DNA of 51,290 nucleotides, taken from contig NW_019773618.1 of NCBI RefSeq assembly GCF_001039355.2, positions 21,335 through 72,624 of the forward strand. The letters are read 5' to 3'. Position 1 is the stretch's first letter, and the number at the start of each line of letters is the position of its first letter. The DNA is from Lingula anatina. Its lineage: Eukaryota; Brachiopoda; Lingulata; Lingulida; Lingulidae. The notes under the pieces are model-generated. The model saw only the letters and a program-made list of their open reading frames with translations, did no database searches and was not told the DNA's origin. This document shows positions 1 through 14,300 of the stretch, piece after piece. The translations under genes and the position numbers were made by a program.

Positions 1-18
1 CTCCCCCCCCCCCCCCCC
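1..18. repeat. C homopolymer at window edge
   Basis: A near-uninterrupted C run opens the window just before the first direct-repeat copy. Such runs are prone to length error in assemblies. Confidence 0.8.
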
Positions 19-34
19 GAGGCTACGGCCCTGG

Positions 35-943
35 GTGGGGTTAAACTTTTAGGGATAAGGGAGAAACTTTGTGCGCCCTTGTCTTTGAAAACAGTGCAAA
101 AGAGACACACAGAACCTGGTGAATTCTCACTTTTGTGCTGTAGACAGAAATTTGACAGAACTTAAGAGAAAACAACCAGAGAAAGATCCCTTTAAAAAAT
201 TAGTTCGGCTTTTTGTCGTTGTTCTTCTTTACCATTATTTCTACCATTATTTCTGGCCCACCCCAAATCCCACAAAATCTCGCTTGACATTAGTCGCTTA
301 TCTGACGACTCTATTACGTCATGCTATAAGGTACAGAATGTAGACACGCACACCAAGTAAATATCATACTGTGGCAGACCACTGATTATTTGAGCTGACA
401 AAGAGTAAACATCCCAAACCCTATAACTGTTTACCTGAGATAGGGGAACGTGTATTTGTATATGACATGTTAAAACAATCAGCCAAGTTTCAAGCCCGGC
501 GCACACTGTCAATGTGAAGCTAAGCTATCGACCACCCAGAGTCAGTAGCTCGTCTCGTTGCTCGCTTGTGTGCTTAAAATACCGGCGATCACTTCAGAAG
601 AAACCGAATTAAACGTGACCCTTAGGTAAGCAAACAGGGTGAAAGATTACCCAAATTCTGCAAATCTGTCAACTAATCTCCTGAATGTTTTTTTTTTTCT
701 TTTTTTTAAATTTATTTTTCAAAAATATTGAATGATAGCATATCAATTACGTGAACCAGTGTGAAGACTTCCAGATGTGTAACGTTACGTGACGAGATTG
801 TCACACTCACTGTTCTCTGGAGAATAAAGAATGCTTGCTTTCTTGAGAGAAGATACTAAAAAAAATTAGATGCATGGCTCTTTTTGTTTTATGCGGTTAA
901 GGGAAGATATTAAAACAAAGTATGTGCTTTTTTAAAGAGTAAA
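35..943. repeat. Direct repeat, copy 1 (about 0.9 kb)
   Basis: This block recurs at 3624-4505 in the same orientation with high identity. Both share GGTGGGGTTAAACTT at the left, the GTGAATTCTCACTTTTGTGC stretch, a T-rich tract in the middle and a TATGTGCTTTTTTAAAGAGT end. Copies differ by small indels and scattered substitutions. There is no clear TG..CA terminus, primer-binding site or polypurine tract, so I do not call it an LTR. The short open frames inside are not gene-like. Confidence 0.85.
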
Positions 944-1272
944 ATAAAAGNCACGGCACGGACAATCCCTAAACCCAGTGTCCGTGTATTGGGGCGTAGA
1001 TTCTATAGATATTTCTATGTATATTTTGGTACGGTATACAGATATGCAGTATGATAGTAAACTAGACTGAGGTGTATTTTGTCGTCATATTCGTAACTGC
1101 TTAAGTCAACATTGTCTGTGTTGTCTCTAACATACATCTGAAGACAAGGAGGCCTGGTATCTGTAGCTTTTATCTTTGTTTGTATTTACTCACCGGATTA
1201 CAGTACGTACAGATCCGTGTATGTTCAGAAAAATATACAACGTATGTACACTACATCAAGCCAAGCATTCTC

Positions 1273-1317
<45 letters not shown>

Positions 1318-3623
1318 GTGTGTGTACGTGAGTGTTTACATTTATGTGGTTGCGTATTTACTGTGCTTGTTACACTATTTTACTGCCTCAATCTAGGCTA
1401 CGAATTTTCGAAGTGATAATGACACAGATACGGAAAAGTAATTCATGGAGAGACGTTTTATGGCATGATATGTGTTTTGCATCCGTATCAGTTTCAGCAA
1501 TATACATGTACCCGCCTTATACTACATCGTACTGGTAGTTTTAAAACGATATACATGTAGAATATTGGCAATATTATTGTATATAGTGTCGTTCCATAGC
1601 TGTGGTGTCAGCAGTCATGTCTTTTTCAGTCCCCATTGCTGTTTAATGCATATGATACAGGTGCGTACAATGTACGTATAGTCAATATTTTTAAAAGCGA
1701 GAGTCTTTTTTTCTGAAACAGTTGACTTTTACCCCTCTTAGTCCTTGAGAACTAGCTCAAATTTTCATTCTGATTCGATGTTAGACTTTTCTGGTTAAAA
1801 GGGAAGTTTGTTAAACACTCCCCCTCACCCCTCACCCTCCGAATCAACTGCCGACGGACCTGTGAACGACCTCCCTTTGGTCACCAGTGTGCTTTCACCC
1901 CTGTTAGAAAATTCAGGTATGCATAAAAATGTTTAAGGAAAAGCCCTTCCCACTTCCGAATGCGCCAACTAAGTTGCATCCTTCTAGTTAGAAGCTTGTA
2001 AAATCATCGTCCGCATTCCTTCGTCTAGTTACATATATCACGCCAGGCGATTTTTCCTGCACACAGTGATTAGTAGCGACAATATCTTTTTTAAAGGGTT
2101 CATATCTTGAAAGGTCTCAAAGTACATGGGCAGGCAATGAGTACAGTGTCAGACCCGTAGCAGCAATTTCAAAAAGGGGGGGGGGGGGTGGTTCTGAAAA
2201 AGTGAATCTTTTACCATGAAACATTCGGGTACCAAGATAAAATGTTACCCAAAGACATTGACTAAATTACGAAATGATGTCCAAGCCAGAGGGGACCTTT
2301 TCCCAGCAAAAAGGGAGTTCTTTCGAACTCCTTGAACCCCCCCTGGCTACAGGCCTGAGTGTATTGAGCATCTCGTCATCAACAATAACATAAGGCAATA
2401 GTAAGCAGGTGGTCAAGACTCGTACTGTTGAATGCGGTGGTCATCTCATTCTTGGACACTTTTAACAAGGTGACGTGACGTTATGTCATTGGTCATAGTC
2501 ATCTCTCGACTACATGGGTGGGAGGGTCAATCATGGCGTCTTCTCTCCAAACAGTCAGGGGGTGGAAACGCGCTACTTATATGATTATGACGAGCCTAGC
2601 CGTCAGTACCGGATATTGGTTTGTGACCTTGAGGGGCAATTAGGCTTGNACGATTCCTGTTTTTACCTCGCCTAGATCACTGAGGTCAATTCCTGTGTCT
2701 CTGGCTAGATTATCTAAATGTATGTAGGTAATGTCACCAATAGTGTTCACTGAACTTAGATGGCACCAAGGAATTTTGCACCAAGCAGCAATAACGCGTT
2801 TTGAGAATATGTACATAACCACAAATACCAGTTCACCGTGTAATAACCGTTTTCCCCACACAATTCTATAGCTGTTGCCCTTAAAAATTTACCCTAAGAC
2901 CCGTGCATATAACGAGTCCCAGCATACATGTGACTTATTGCGGTTATATCTTAACATTTATAATATATGAACAGGTAAGGGAACTTTGATATGGATACTT
3001 AAACACGCTACCTTTTCCCTCGTTGTATTTAAAACGATTTTGACTGAACCTAAAATACATTTTAAAACATCTTGAGAACGATGCCGTTTTCGTGAATGCT
3101 GCGCAGGTATGGTATTTCAAGAAAAATATCAGGTCTTGGATAAATATATGTGCCTCTGTCAAAAGTGTATTCAAGGAGTGAAAGATGAAATAAATATTAT
3201 TTTTTTATGAGTGAAAAGTACATGTTAATTTTGTGAAAAGTACATGTTAATTTGATTTTTTTCTGCCAAAATTAAGTACATTTGCTTGTTGAACACGCAT
3301 CTTTTTTTTGTAAGTATTTAAAAAACAAATTTAAATTAGTGGTACAAACCTATTCTATCCGTCATTTAAGATCATTTAAACTGCACGTGTGGTTAGATAT
3401 GTATCCATCAAAACCTCCTTAATATTTTAAGCGCAATCCATTACATCGATCTTGTATCTAAACAACTGGCTTAAAAAGGTAATTAACGAACTCAAGCAGC
3501 AAAGAAATTAAATTTAAAAAAACGCACACGACAAAATAGAAATTATAAGAGATAGTCTAAAAGGAATTCTTTAGCACTGTGGGTCGTGATACAAGATTTG
3601 AGAACATGTGAGAGTACGCGTGA
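944..3623. other. Gene-free spacer between the direct repeats
   Basis: No open frame with recognisable protein content was found. It contains a (CT)n microsatellite, a G run near 2177, ambiguous bases at 951 and 2649, and a 22-bp unit (core AAAAGTACATGTTAATTT) present twice in tandem at about 3211-3253. No reverse transcriptase or transposase remnant is visible. Confidence 0.6.
1275..1312. repeat. (CT)n microsatellite
   Basis: An uninterrupted CT dinucleotide run of about 19 units. It creates a spurious Ser-Leu repeat open frame. Confidence 0.95.
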
Positions 3624-4505
3624 GGTGGGGTTAAACTTAAAGGGATAAACTTTAAGAGACACACAGAACCTGGTGAATTCTCACTTTTGTGCTGTAGACT
3701 GAAATTTGTTAGAACTTAAGAGAAAACAACCAGAGAAAGATCCGCTTATAAATTATTTCGGCCTTTTGTCGTTGTTCTTCTTTACCATTATTTCTACCAT
3801 TGATTCTGGCCCCACCCACCCCAAATCCCACAAAATCTCGCTTGACATTAGTCGCTTATCTGACGACTCTATTACGTCATGCTATAAGGTACAGAATGTA
3901 GACACGCACACCAAGTAAATATCATACTGTGGCAGACCACTGATTATTTGAGCTGACAAAGAGTAAACATCCCAAACCCTATAGCTGTTTACCCGAGATA
4001 GGGGAACGTGTATTTGTATATGACATGTTATATTAATCAGCCAAGTTTCAAGCCCGGCGCACACTGTCACCGTGAAGCTAAGCTATCGACCACCCAGAGT
4101 CAGTAGCTCGTCTCGTTGCTCGCTTGTGTGCTTAAAATGCCGGCGATCACTTCAGAAGAAACCGAATTAAACGTGACCCTTAGGTAAGCAAACAGGATGA
4201 AAGATTACCCAAATTCCGCAAATCTGTCAGCTAAACTCCTGCATGTTTTTTTTCTTTTTTTTTTTTTTAATTTATTTTTCAAAAATATTGAATGATAGCA
4301 TATCAATTACGTGAACCAGTGTGAAGACTTCCAGATGTGTAACGTTACGTGACGAGATTGTCACACTCACTGTTCTCTGGGGAGTAAAGAATGCTTACTT
4401 TCTTGAGAGAAGATACTAAAAAAAATTAGATGCATGGCTCTTTTTGTTTTATGCGGTTAAGGGAAGATATTAAAACAAAGTATGTGCTTTTTTAAAGAGT
4501 AAAAC
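3624..4505. repeat. Direct repeat, copy 2
   Basis: Second copy of the block at 35-943, same orientation, offset about 3.55 kb. It diverges from copy 1 right after the shared TTTTTTAAAGAGTAAAA end, which marks the right border of the repeat. Confidence 0.85.
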
Positions 4506-7500
4506 AAATGATTGCATTATATATGCGATGGTTTGTGGCTTACTTTCATGCTTTCTAGAAGCAAGAGACAGCATAGTAAACGCGGAAATAATTGATTAAA
4601 ATGGGAAATTGCGCCCGTCGTATTTCGTGACTTAGACAAAAGTGGCTGCATATCGACATATACCCTCTTCTTCTGTATATACAGCCTTAATCAAGGCAAT
4701 CTTTCTGACTCTTTACACCTATAGGGTATATTCAACCATAGGAATATGTCTACGATATATTTCCATGTTTGAACTAAGTTGTATACTACAGCAATGCAGT
4801 CTGTACCGGTTCTTTTTGAAACATGTTAGAACAACTCCATGCCTTGGCTTTTGCTTAAAAGAATAATCCAAACGGAGTCTCAACGTTCTTCTTGTAACTA
4901 ACTAAACCTGACAGCTGATCTGCTTGTGAAGGGAATAAAACTTCCTGTAGCACGTTTACACGTTATGGCCTCCTAAATTATACCAGTAAAAAACTATGTA
5001 TCCTATGACTGTGAGATTGCGGGAAATAGTATATGTGGAGCTCTAGATACCGTGTTACAGTATTTCACACAACATTGCCAACTTAACAAGTTTCGTGTGC
5101 CGCTTTTGTATTGCTTTATAAGACATTAAAGGCATTTCGCTGGCGCACAAAGTTTCAATAGTGCGGATTGTAATCAAGCGAGTTGTTACACAGCTTGTTG
5201 TTCGCGCACCGAACTGTGAACACGCAGACACTTTTCTGTAAAGCTGCCAACATCTACCAGTACCATAGATTAATTATGCACACTTTTCTCCTGCTCTAGA
5301 ATCGTGTGATGTATTAGCCAAAGACATTTATATGAATATCTAGTGAAAAAAACAATCTGTCATCCTGGTAGAAGGTATAAATTTGACAAACATTTTGAGC
5401 TGCAGATCCAGTCAGATACGATCCAAATAACACAGTGTAAACGCTCCAATTCATTTCAGACTTCTGAATAACAGTTTTACTTGCATGTTCCTTCCCAATA
5501 AATAATATAAGAAGTCCAGTTATATAAGCTAATTGATTTATGGGGATATCTGTGCGTATGCTAACAGCGACAGTGCATGACAATTCTGCATAAATCTATT
5601 TTTACATAGTAGCTGAAGAAACAGACAACCGTCTTCTCGTGAATGGTTAAAGTAAGAAAAATGAAATGTACTGTAAAATTAACTTCTGTGACAATGCAGA
5701 AAACTGTAGAATCGTATACTTGTTTTGTCAAAAGTTTGATAAATTGACTGAAGCTAGTGTTTACCGGCCAATGTTCAGTCTGCTTAGAGCCGGACTTCAC
5801 CAGGAAATTAAATAGTTGTGACAACCTATCCACCCTATAAACTGGTGTAAAATTCACTACTGTTTCGGTATATTTCCCAAGTAATTGACAATATAACTTT
5901 CCAACGTTGTAAACTGGACCATGAATATTGAAAATAATTCAACTGATCCACGTGACGCTAGCACAAGGAGTTTCAAACTCTTTGGTTAGCATGACAAACA
6001 GTGCAATATTTTCATTATAGCACGGTCTTATCTTGACTAGTGATAACCGCGTTTCTCTCTCTCTCTCTCTCTAAAGTGTTATGGAATCCTGCAGCCTGAC
6101 AGTGCATACCAAAATTACTTACAAATAGCACACCAGAGGGGGTGACAGGTTGTCATACCTGTCACAACCTCATTCCCTGATGAAATCTGACTGCAAGCAG
6201 ATGAAATATTGGATGGTAAGATCAAACTAATATAAATAGCTATAGACAAAAGAATCTTCACAAGTCTATTACAATAACATAGCTAATGAAACTGTTCTAC
6301 ACAAAATTACTTCGTTATAACAACACAGCAATCTTGAATATGTGTGACACGTAGATCGAGTAACACCACCCTGATGTGTTGAAAAGTTAAGAATATTAAA
6401 ATTAAAAAATGACAACAGATTATTTGAGCGTGGGATTTCATGATACCACAAAAATATTTATCCAGTTGCTGAATCTGAAAACGATATATGCCTAGTATAT
6501 ATATATATATTAATTGATAATCAAACCAGTTATGGAACAAAGTATCAAACTTATTATTCCTGTCACGGTAATATCAAAATGCAGGGTTCTTCCGTTTGAT
6601 GAATACAAGCACGCATTTCTTTTAATGTCTTCACTGTATATTTTCATCTAAGGGAATGTGTACAAGTCTAACTGACCTTATTCTCATACTATGTCTCACA
6701 TATAACTCTTATTAGTAGTTCGATTTTATTGTCCGTGTGTTTTTAATGAAAATGAGAGGCGAGACTTCATAAAATGACATAATATTTTTGATATTTTAAT
6801 GGGAAGGACAACAACTTGACTCCAGGGGGATAAATCTAGCCCGTAAGCCGATCCTAGGTATCTTAATCGGGCCAAATCTAATTTTCTTCGAGGAAAAACT
6901 CCAAACGATCATTGTTCGACCTGTAACTGTACTTAAATTCGATGCTATGTGGAATTTCTAATCAAACTGCTTAGTTTGAAACGAATTATAATACATCTAG
7001 ACTGCTATGCTATGCCTTCCTGTGCAATTCAATGGGGAAAGGCGACATCGGGTATTTTTATTACAAAGATTTTGTCCTTTATTAGGGCTGGATTAGGAAA
7101 GATGAATAGTTTTGCGTGGGATTTAGGCACAAACACAAAAATGACTTTGGACCATTTTCAAATACAAAAAGTACACCTTTAATCGGATGTCTCGAATCAA
7201 GATCACTGTTTTTAAATCTAGGAATGAGTGGAGATAGACATCCACTTATGTACAACAAAGGCGGACAAGATGACGGCTTGTACGGTGCCACATCCGAGGT
7301 AACATCTGGGGGTAAAGATGAGTTTTAAAAGAGTTCATTCTCTGGTCACAGGCATGTAGCTAGCCATTTCCTACATGGAGGGTTGGTCCTTTCGCCAACC
7401 TTCCGTGACTTCATACAGCGTTGAGATCAAATTTTTAACTCAGAGCGGAAATTTTCCTACCCAAAAGGCCGTTTGTTTGTTATCCCCCGAACCATCATGC

Positions 7501-8290
7501 CTACAGGCCTCTGTTAGGCTGCAGTCGCAATCAAGTTAACTAGTTTATCCAGGGGCTAACTAGTCCGTGGATCAAATATGGCACGCGCTTGACAATGGAT
7601 TCCTTCCTTCCACACACGCCTTCCCAGCAGGGATAGGGCAATTAAATTTTGACACTTCCGTGTTGGTCGCGCCATATTTGATTCGCAGATCAGGTAGTCC
7701 GCAGTTCTGAATGCGCCCTTAGTGGTGGTGGTGGTGGTGGTTATGGCGGTGGTGGTGGTTGCGCTGTCTTTGTTCAAGACCAGGAAGTGTTGACTTTACT
7801 CTGATCTTCATCGTTAAAATGGATTTTTATTCATTGTTATGAATGAATATTGATTGGATGTGGGGACGAATCCAAGAAAAATTAATAGCGTCTATGGAAG
7901 ACAATTACCAATCGTGTTTCTGCACGCTTTGGACTATTGCATGTGTTGTTGTTTAGGTTGTGTTGTTAGTTGGCATGCTAGCGCATGTGACCTTTTGTTT
8001 TTTATATATCTCTTTTTTCATCCTTTGACTCGAATTTCACAGGTAAATGCATGTCTGTGCTGAATGCATTATGGAATCATTTTAATTTCACGCTGTTTGT
8101 AATATAACCTACCAGTTATTAATAACATTATACCCATGATGGAAACGGAGTAGTTTGAACCGATTGTAGATGTGAAATGCGTGGATTGAAACCTGTATCT
8201 GATATATTTTCTTTATTACATTCAACGTACATTCAACTCGGGAAACTTGAAAGATTTGTATAAACATTGTCGAACAATTACTTTCGTTTT
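4506..8290. other. Intergenic region upstream of the nucleoside transporter
   Basis: No gene could be supported. There is a short (CT)n run near 6053-6072, an AT dinucleotide run near 6498, and a (GGT)n tract near 7721-7760. A plus-strand open frame at 7116-7328 (70 codons) has unremarkable composition and no recognisable motif or splice context. A minus-strand Thr-rich open frame at 7556-7777 is only the translation of the GGT tract. The transporter promoter and any 5' untranslated exon should lie here, but no core promoter element stands out. Confidence 0.5.
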
Positions 8291-8310
8291 AGAGAGATAC
8301 TCTGGACACA

Positions 8311-11300
8311 ATGTCAACGGAGAGTGTGGAATTAAAAGGCGTTAAGCACAGTGAGGACTATGAAAACCCCGCTTTCGCTCACTCCCAGGAAAGTATTGCC
8401 AAGTCCGATGTGGAAGCCGGGAATGGTCACACGATCAAAAATCACGCATATGAAGATGTGGTGAGTAGATCAGGTGTTTTTGTTTTAAGAGATAATTGTT
8501 CATCCTACAATTTCTTTGAAAGGAGAATTTTGGTCGTGTATTGATAATTTTTTGCTTTATTTCCAAAGCCACAGTATTCTCTCCTCTTGTATCCAAACTC
8601 GTTTTTCTTCTAATAGTACAACGTAAACTAAGAGGACACCATATAAATACCAGAACAAATACATTTTTATCAGACACCTGAAAAAGTTGGACCAAATGTC
8701 GTCGACGCCGGAATGGTATCCACCCCTATAGCTGGAGACGGAGACACGCCCCAGACAGACGGGGACAACGAATTCGAGGACCTGGAGGAGGAACCGCCCA
8801 ACGGGTTTTACCGCGGAATAGCGGCCATACAGGAGTCATTTCAAGCTGCTTACAGACAGAGTGGTCATATATTTTGGTAAGTGTGACATTTCATATGCGG
8901 TATTCGAATGATGTGGACTGTTTGCAAATGTGACGCGGAAGCTATTTCTAGGAGTTAGTGTTTGCAATGCATCTTGGTAGTTTTTGTGGGCTTTTTTTAA
9001 AATATGAAATGGTTTTGAACGAATCTGCGAAAAGACAAACATAATGAAGTCATTCAGAACACAACTTTACGTGTTTTTATAAGTGTGTGACATATTAAAC
9101 ATCATTGTATGTGTGTTTTGTGTACATGTATGTGCGTGCTTGCATATGTGCGTGCACTCGTGCCTGCATGCCTTCGAGTATAAAAAAGAGAAAATAATTA
9201 CATCATGTAACTCTGTTTTAGGTGGGTGATCTATGCCCTATTCCTGCTAGGCTACTTGGTCTACTTCAGCTACGCCATGTACTACCGTTTTGGTGACGAG
9301 GGGTCGGTGCGCCTTCTTGTTATCACCATAATAACTGTGGTGCTGGTGGCGCTAACGATCGTCATGTCTGTCCTCGGTAATAACGTGGACCAAGTGGGGG
9401 AAGCGCTGGCTAAATTCGGAGAAACCAGAGCGTGGAATGTGATTAAGATGTGAGTATTTAGAGACAATACTTGGGTTTAAAAATTCTGACAGTTCATTTA
9501 TTTTTACTTTTTGTAGGTCATTCTTTTAGCTTTGAAATTCATGTCGATAGCCATGTTCTTGTAATATGTTTAAATTTATAAGGTTGACTCAGTCATTATA
9601 AACAGCGACCATCTTCCTATGTGTCCTATTTAAATTCAACATCAGGTTCGCTCCAAAAAACTTTAAAGGAGTTAAAGTGTTTTCAAGAGGTGTATGTAAG
9701 AAGCTGTGGATGGCAAAAATAACCAATTTGGGGATTTCAAACCCATGGAGTGTACCTTAAATCAGGTAAAATTACGTTTATAAACACACCAAACTTGACA
9801 TTCAATTAATTTCCTCCTACCTGATTACCACATTAACTTTTCTCCACAGCGTGTTGTGTGTGCTGTTACTGGTGGCCCTGGTGGTGTACATAGTGGTAGA
9901 GGTCGCCATACCGAATCCATACAACCTGGTGTCCATCACTGGGATGTTAGTCTACATTATCCTTCTCTTCGTCTTCTCATCCAACCCTGCAAGGGTAGGT
10001 TTTAGGACAATTGAAGAAAACACTCAAATGAGTTTCAGCTTTTCAAAGAAGAAAACAACTTCTGGTAGTTTTAAAATACCGTTTGATAAACGTAGTCTTG
10101 TTTATCAATATTTGTTTAATACGTTTGGAATTCCTTATTTCTTTTTACTGTGGAAGTTTTAAACATTGTGCACGGCGCACGGGTCATTATAGATGTATAG
10201 AAATTAAAGAAATAAATTATGATTATTATTATCATTATTATTATTATTCACAGGTGAAGTGGCAGCCAGTAATCTGGGGTATGGCACTACAGTTTATCTT
10301 CGCTCTCCTTATCCTAAGAACATCCTGGGGTTATCAGGCCTTTAAATGGCTAGGGGACAGAGTGACAGAGTTTCTGGCTCATTCAGACGCTGGTGCAGGA
10401 TTTGTGTTTGGTTTTGACACCTACGAGCACCATTTCTTTGCATTCAAGGTAAGACTGCAACGTTGCTTATGTTTTATGTATATCTAAAGCGCTTAATTAA
10501 GCTTTCCATTTTAAGCTATCAATCCATTTTTTTAGTATTTATTAATAAGCAGCAACACCTTCACGCAGGGAATGACACAATATATCGATACCGTGTGTAC
10601 AGTCAGTGGAGCAGGAAAAATGCTTCAGTCTCAAAGGGAATAGTGTTGGTGCGGAAATCCGGCATGGAATACAATCTAGAAAAACTTCAAAAGACATTTA
10701 CTAATCGTCAGTATTTAAAATTTATCTAGTGCTAATATATATTATTTTTAAGACATTATTTTTCCCTTCAGGTTCTCCCTGTGGTGGTGTTCTTCAGTAC
10801 AGCCATATCAGTGTTATATTATCTCGGAGTGATGCAGGTGGTGATCAGGAAGGTTGCCTGGGTGATGCAGGTTTCCATGGGAACGACCGCGGCTGAATCT
10901 CTGAATGCTGCAGGGAATATTTTCATTGGCCAGGTATGTATTTTCAATGACACCACAGCTTCGACAATAGAATGGTTATACTTGCACAATGAATTAATTT
11001 AGAGTCATATAAACAATATGTGCATATGAATAGCATGTAATGGCCTAAAATGTAACAGGTGACTTTCATAATCGATACGTTTTATCCAACCGGGCCTGTC
11101 TAGATCTGATACAAGAAACAATGGTTCTGCCCTAAAATAAGATTTAATTGAAAACATTCTGGTGTGTATTAATTGGTTTTCAATTTTTTGTCTTGGTGAG
11201 GAGGCTTGGAATACTAGTAAATTCGGGATCTTAATGTAATATTATACCAGTATAAATCAGCTGCCCTGTCTCTGGTTAAACTTTCCTCTGAATGAATCAC

Positions 11301-14300
11301 GTGGTGTTCACTTTCAGACCGAGGCCCCCCTTATGATCCGTCCACTGCTTCCAAATATGACCAAGTCTGAGATGCACGCTGTGATGACTGGGGGGTTTGC
11401 CACGATAGCTGGGAGTGTACTGGCGGCTTATATATTATTTGGTGTGAGTATGGCAATGTATGAAATATGATTTTTAGTGAATGTAAACGACACGGAATTC
11501 TCAGTTTGTGATATACAGTTAATGAATGTTGACATCATATAGGACTATAAGACTGCATATACTGTTAAACAAACAAAACCACAAAAATTAACATAAATAG
11601 GCTATGATGGTCATAATGATATATTCGGATATATTGATATATTGCTGTAAGCTCTAAGCATTGAATAAACGCCAAGAAAACAAGACATACAAGCAAATAT
11701 AACTGTTACAATAGTAATATTACACAAACAAATAAATAATAAAAATAAATAAATAAATAATATTAGTAATATATCGATGTAGGTCCCAGCCAATCACTTG
11801 CTGTCTGCCTCTGTGATGTCGGCCCCAGCGGCCCTCGCCATGGCCAAGTTATTTTATCCAGAAACTAAAAAATCCAAAACAACTGCTGCGGCCGTCAGTG
11901 CTATGGAGAGACCGTGAGTATAGTCAACGTTACACATTTTTTTCTATTGAGTCAAAATAATAAAAGAAACCAGGTATCAGAATGGAAGTTTCTTTCCCAA
12001 GTAAATTGTATAGGAATCACTAATTGAAGCCCTAAAACAAACGATTTCAAGGAGGATCACCAGCACAGACTTCTCTTCATCATTTAAAATCATGGTGTTT
12101 ATTTCAGACCAGAGAGAAACATCATCGAGGCTGCTTCATCCGGGGCTTCATCGTCCATCAAACTGGTCGCCAACATCGCCGCCAACCTGATCGCGTTCCT
12201 TGCTCTCCTGGAGTTCGTGAACGCCACGCTGAAGTGGTGTGGACATCGCGTTGGGCTTGAGCCTCCATTGTACCCAGAATTAACATTCCAGGTAATATTT
12301 AAAAAAAAAAACGGTTTTATGGTCTATTGGTAAGACCCGATTAGAGACTAAATTACGAAGAAGGTCTTGCCTGACTTTTCATCACCACCATTCACACAAT
12401 GATAATAAATAAATAAATAAATAAATATAATAAGATGGTGGATCTAAAGGTCGGGTATGGCTTGCGTTTTTTAGTCTGTAAATCAAGAATGATTTTGTTT
12501 CATCTGCCCCAAAAGTTGTAAAGGTAGCCCGCCCGTTTGATCATACAGTTTCCGCTCTATCAGTTTATGATTTATATGTTTAAGTTTGAAAGTTGAAGGG
12601 ACGCTTTTTATTGTTTTTCAGAATGGCTGCTTGGCATTTATATCTGCTTTGCATATTGCAGTTTCAATGTACTATGTTGAAGATTTTTAAAACTATATAG
12701 ATAAATTTAAAAATGTGACAATGAACTTTCTGTTACTCACGAGAAAAAACAAAAAATGAAGGCCACTTTCACCAAATTTGGAATTTAGCTAAGCTATGTT
12801 TGCAGAAGGGTAATTAAATTATTTAGAAAAGGGTGTCGCTAATTTTCCCTTCGCTAGCTAATGAAACTATTTTCTCCTCCACCGATTCTCATATCTTACA
12901 AATAACAAAAAAATGTTATTTTTTGTTTCAGTTGATTTGTTCTTACCTTTGGTGGCCATTTGCATTTGTCATGGGAACCGATGCACAAGATTGCCGCAAG
13001 GTGGCAGAATTGATTGGAGTCAAGACGTTCCTCAACGAATTTGTCGCCTATGATTACCTTGGCAAACTCATCAAGAATAAAGAAATATTCCAGAATTATA
13101 CATCGCACAATTACACAGAACCCCCAGAGTACATATTCGACGACATCTTTTTGCCGGCTACAAACCAGACGTTAGTTGGTGGCTTCCTAACAGTAAGTAA
13201 ATTATTGATTCTTCATTTGTGTGAAGGATGCTTTTATTGCTGTTAGAGACAAGAGAATCATAATAATTTAAATACACACACGTTTTCGTCAAAATCACTT
13301 AAGTGTAAAGGCAAATGAATCCTTGTTATCACTGAATTAAAATGTATGGACATGAATAATTCTGTTACTTTCAAAGTGTGGAACATCTGAATTAATATTA
13401 TGCAGCATTTCAGATAGGGTGTTTATTAGAAGTTAATTCAAAGGAGCGATATTGCACCTTTTGAAGATGAAATGTTATGCCAAATTGCCTGGGCAAAGCT
13501 TTATACCACTTTGAAACTAGAGAAGATATTCCATTGTACTTGTAGCTAAATCGACACTCCACTCCGTGTATAATTGTTACCACGACGCCAGCTACTTGCA
13601 TAATTGGCATACAACCAACCTCATTTTGCATTCATTTTTAGCCTCGTTCTGAAGTGATAGCAACTTACGCCCTCTGTGGATTTGCCAACCTGGGTTCCAT
13701 TGGCATACAGCTTGGAGGTCTGGGTGCCATGGCTCCCAGCAGAAAGAGTGACATGGCGAAGATCGTGGTGCGCGCCATGATCGCAGGCAATGTGGCATGC
13801 TTCCTGACGGCCTGCATAGCAGGTTGGTCGCTCGTTTGAATAACCGCGCGCTGGGTCACGTGACAGGCTTGAGAATATTACCCCCTCCACTCTATCCCAC
13901 CTCTTTGGCTTTTTCCTTTTGTTGATGGAAATTTTCCATTTGGTTCTGGAAAACCTTAAAACATTGAAAATAATTGAGGCACTATTTTGCCTATCAAAAC
14001 GATACTCTTCACCATCTGTCTACTGTTGACAGTGGTAGTTTTTTTCTGGCCGATAGAATTGCCTACAAAATTCATATATATCAAAAATTATATCTGCACT
14101 TATCTATCTATTGTAACACGTACAGCAGGGGTGTAATATCCAAGTGACTGTGCAATATCCAGCGCACGTATTCTAAAACGAATATTTTTTTTCTTCTTTT
14201 AAAAGCGTCGGTCTGAGGTAATTGCGACGTACGCATTGTGTGGTTTCTCCAACCTCGCCTCCATTGGGGTTCAGTTAGGAGGTCTTGGAGCGATGGCTCC

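Noticed and set aside
1180-1416. Open frame with a Ser-Leu run
   Set aside because: It is the translation of the (CT)n microsatellite and has no other gene-like content.
35-4505. LTR retrotransposon
   Set aside because: Direct repeats are present, but no TG..CA termini, primer-binding site, polypurine tract, target duplication or gag/pol remnant could be seen.
5314-5857. Two overlapping minus-strand open frames
   Set aside because: No motif, no splice consensus linking them, and composition typical of random AT-rich sequence.
7556-7777. Thr-rich open frame on the minus strand
   Set aside because: The Thr run comes from the GGT/ACC trinucleotide tract. No domain or splice context supports it.
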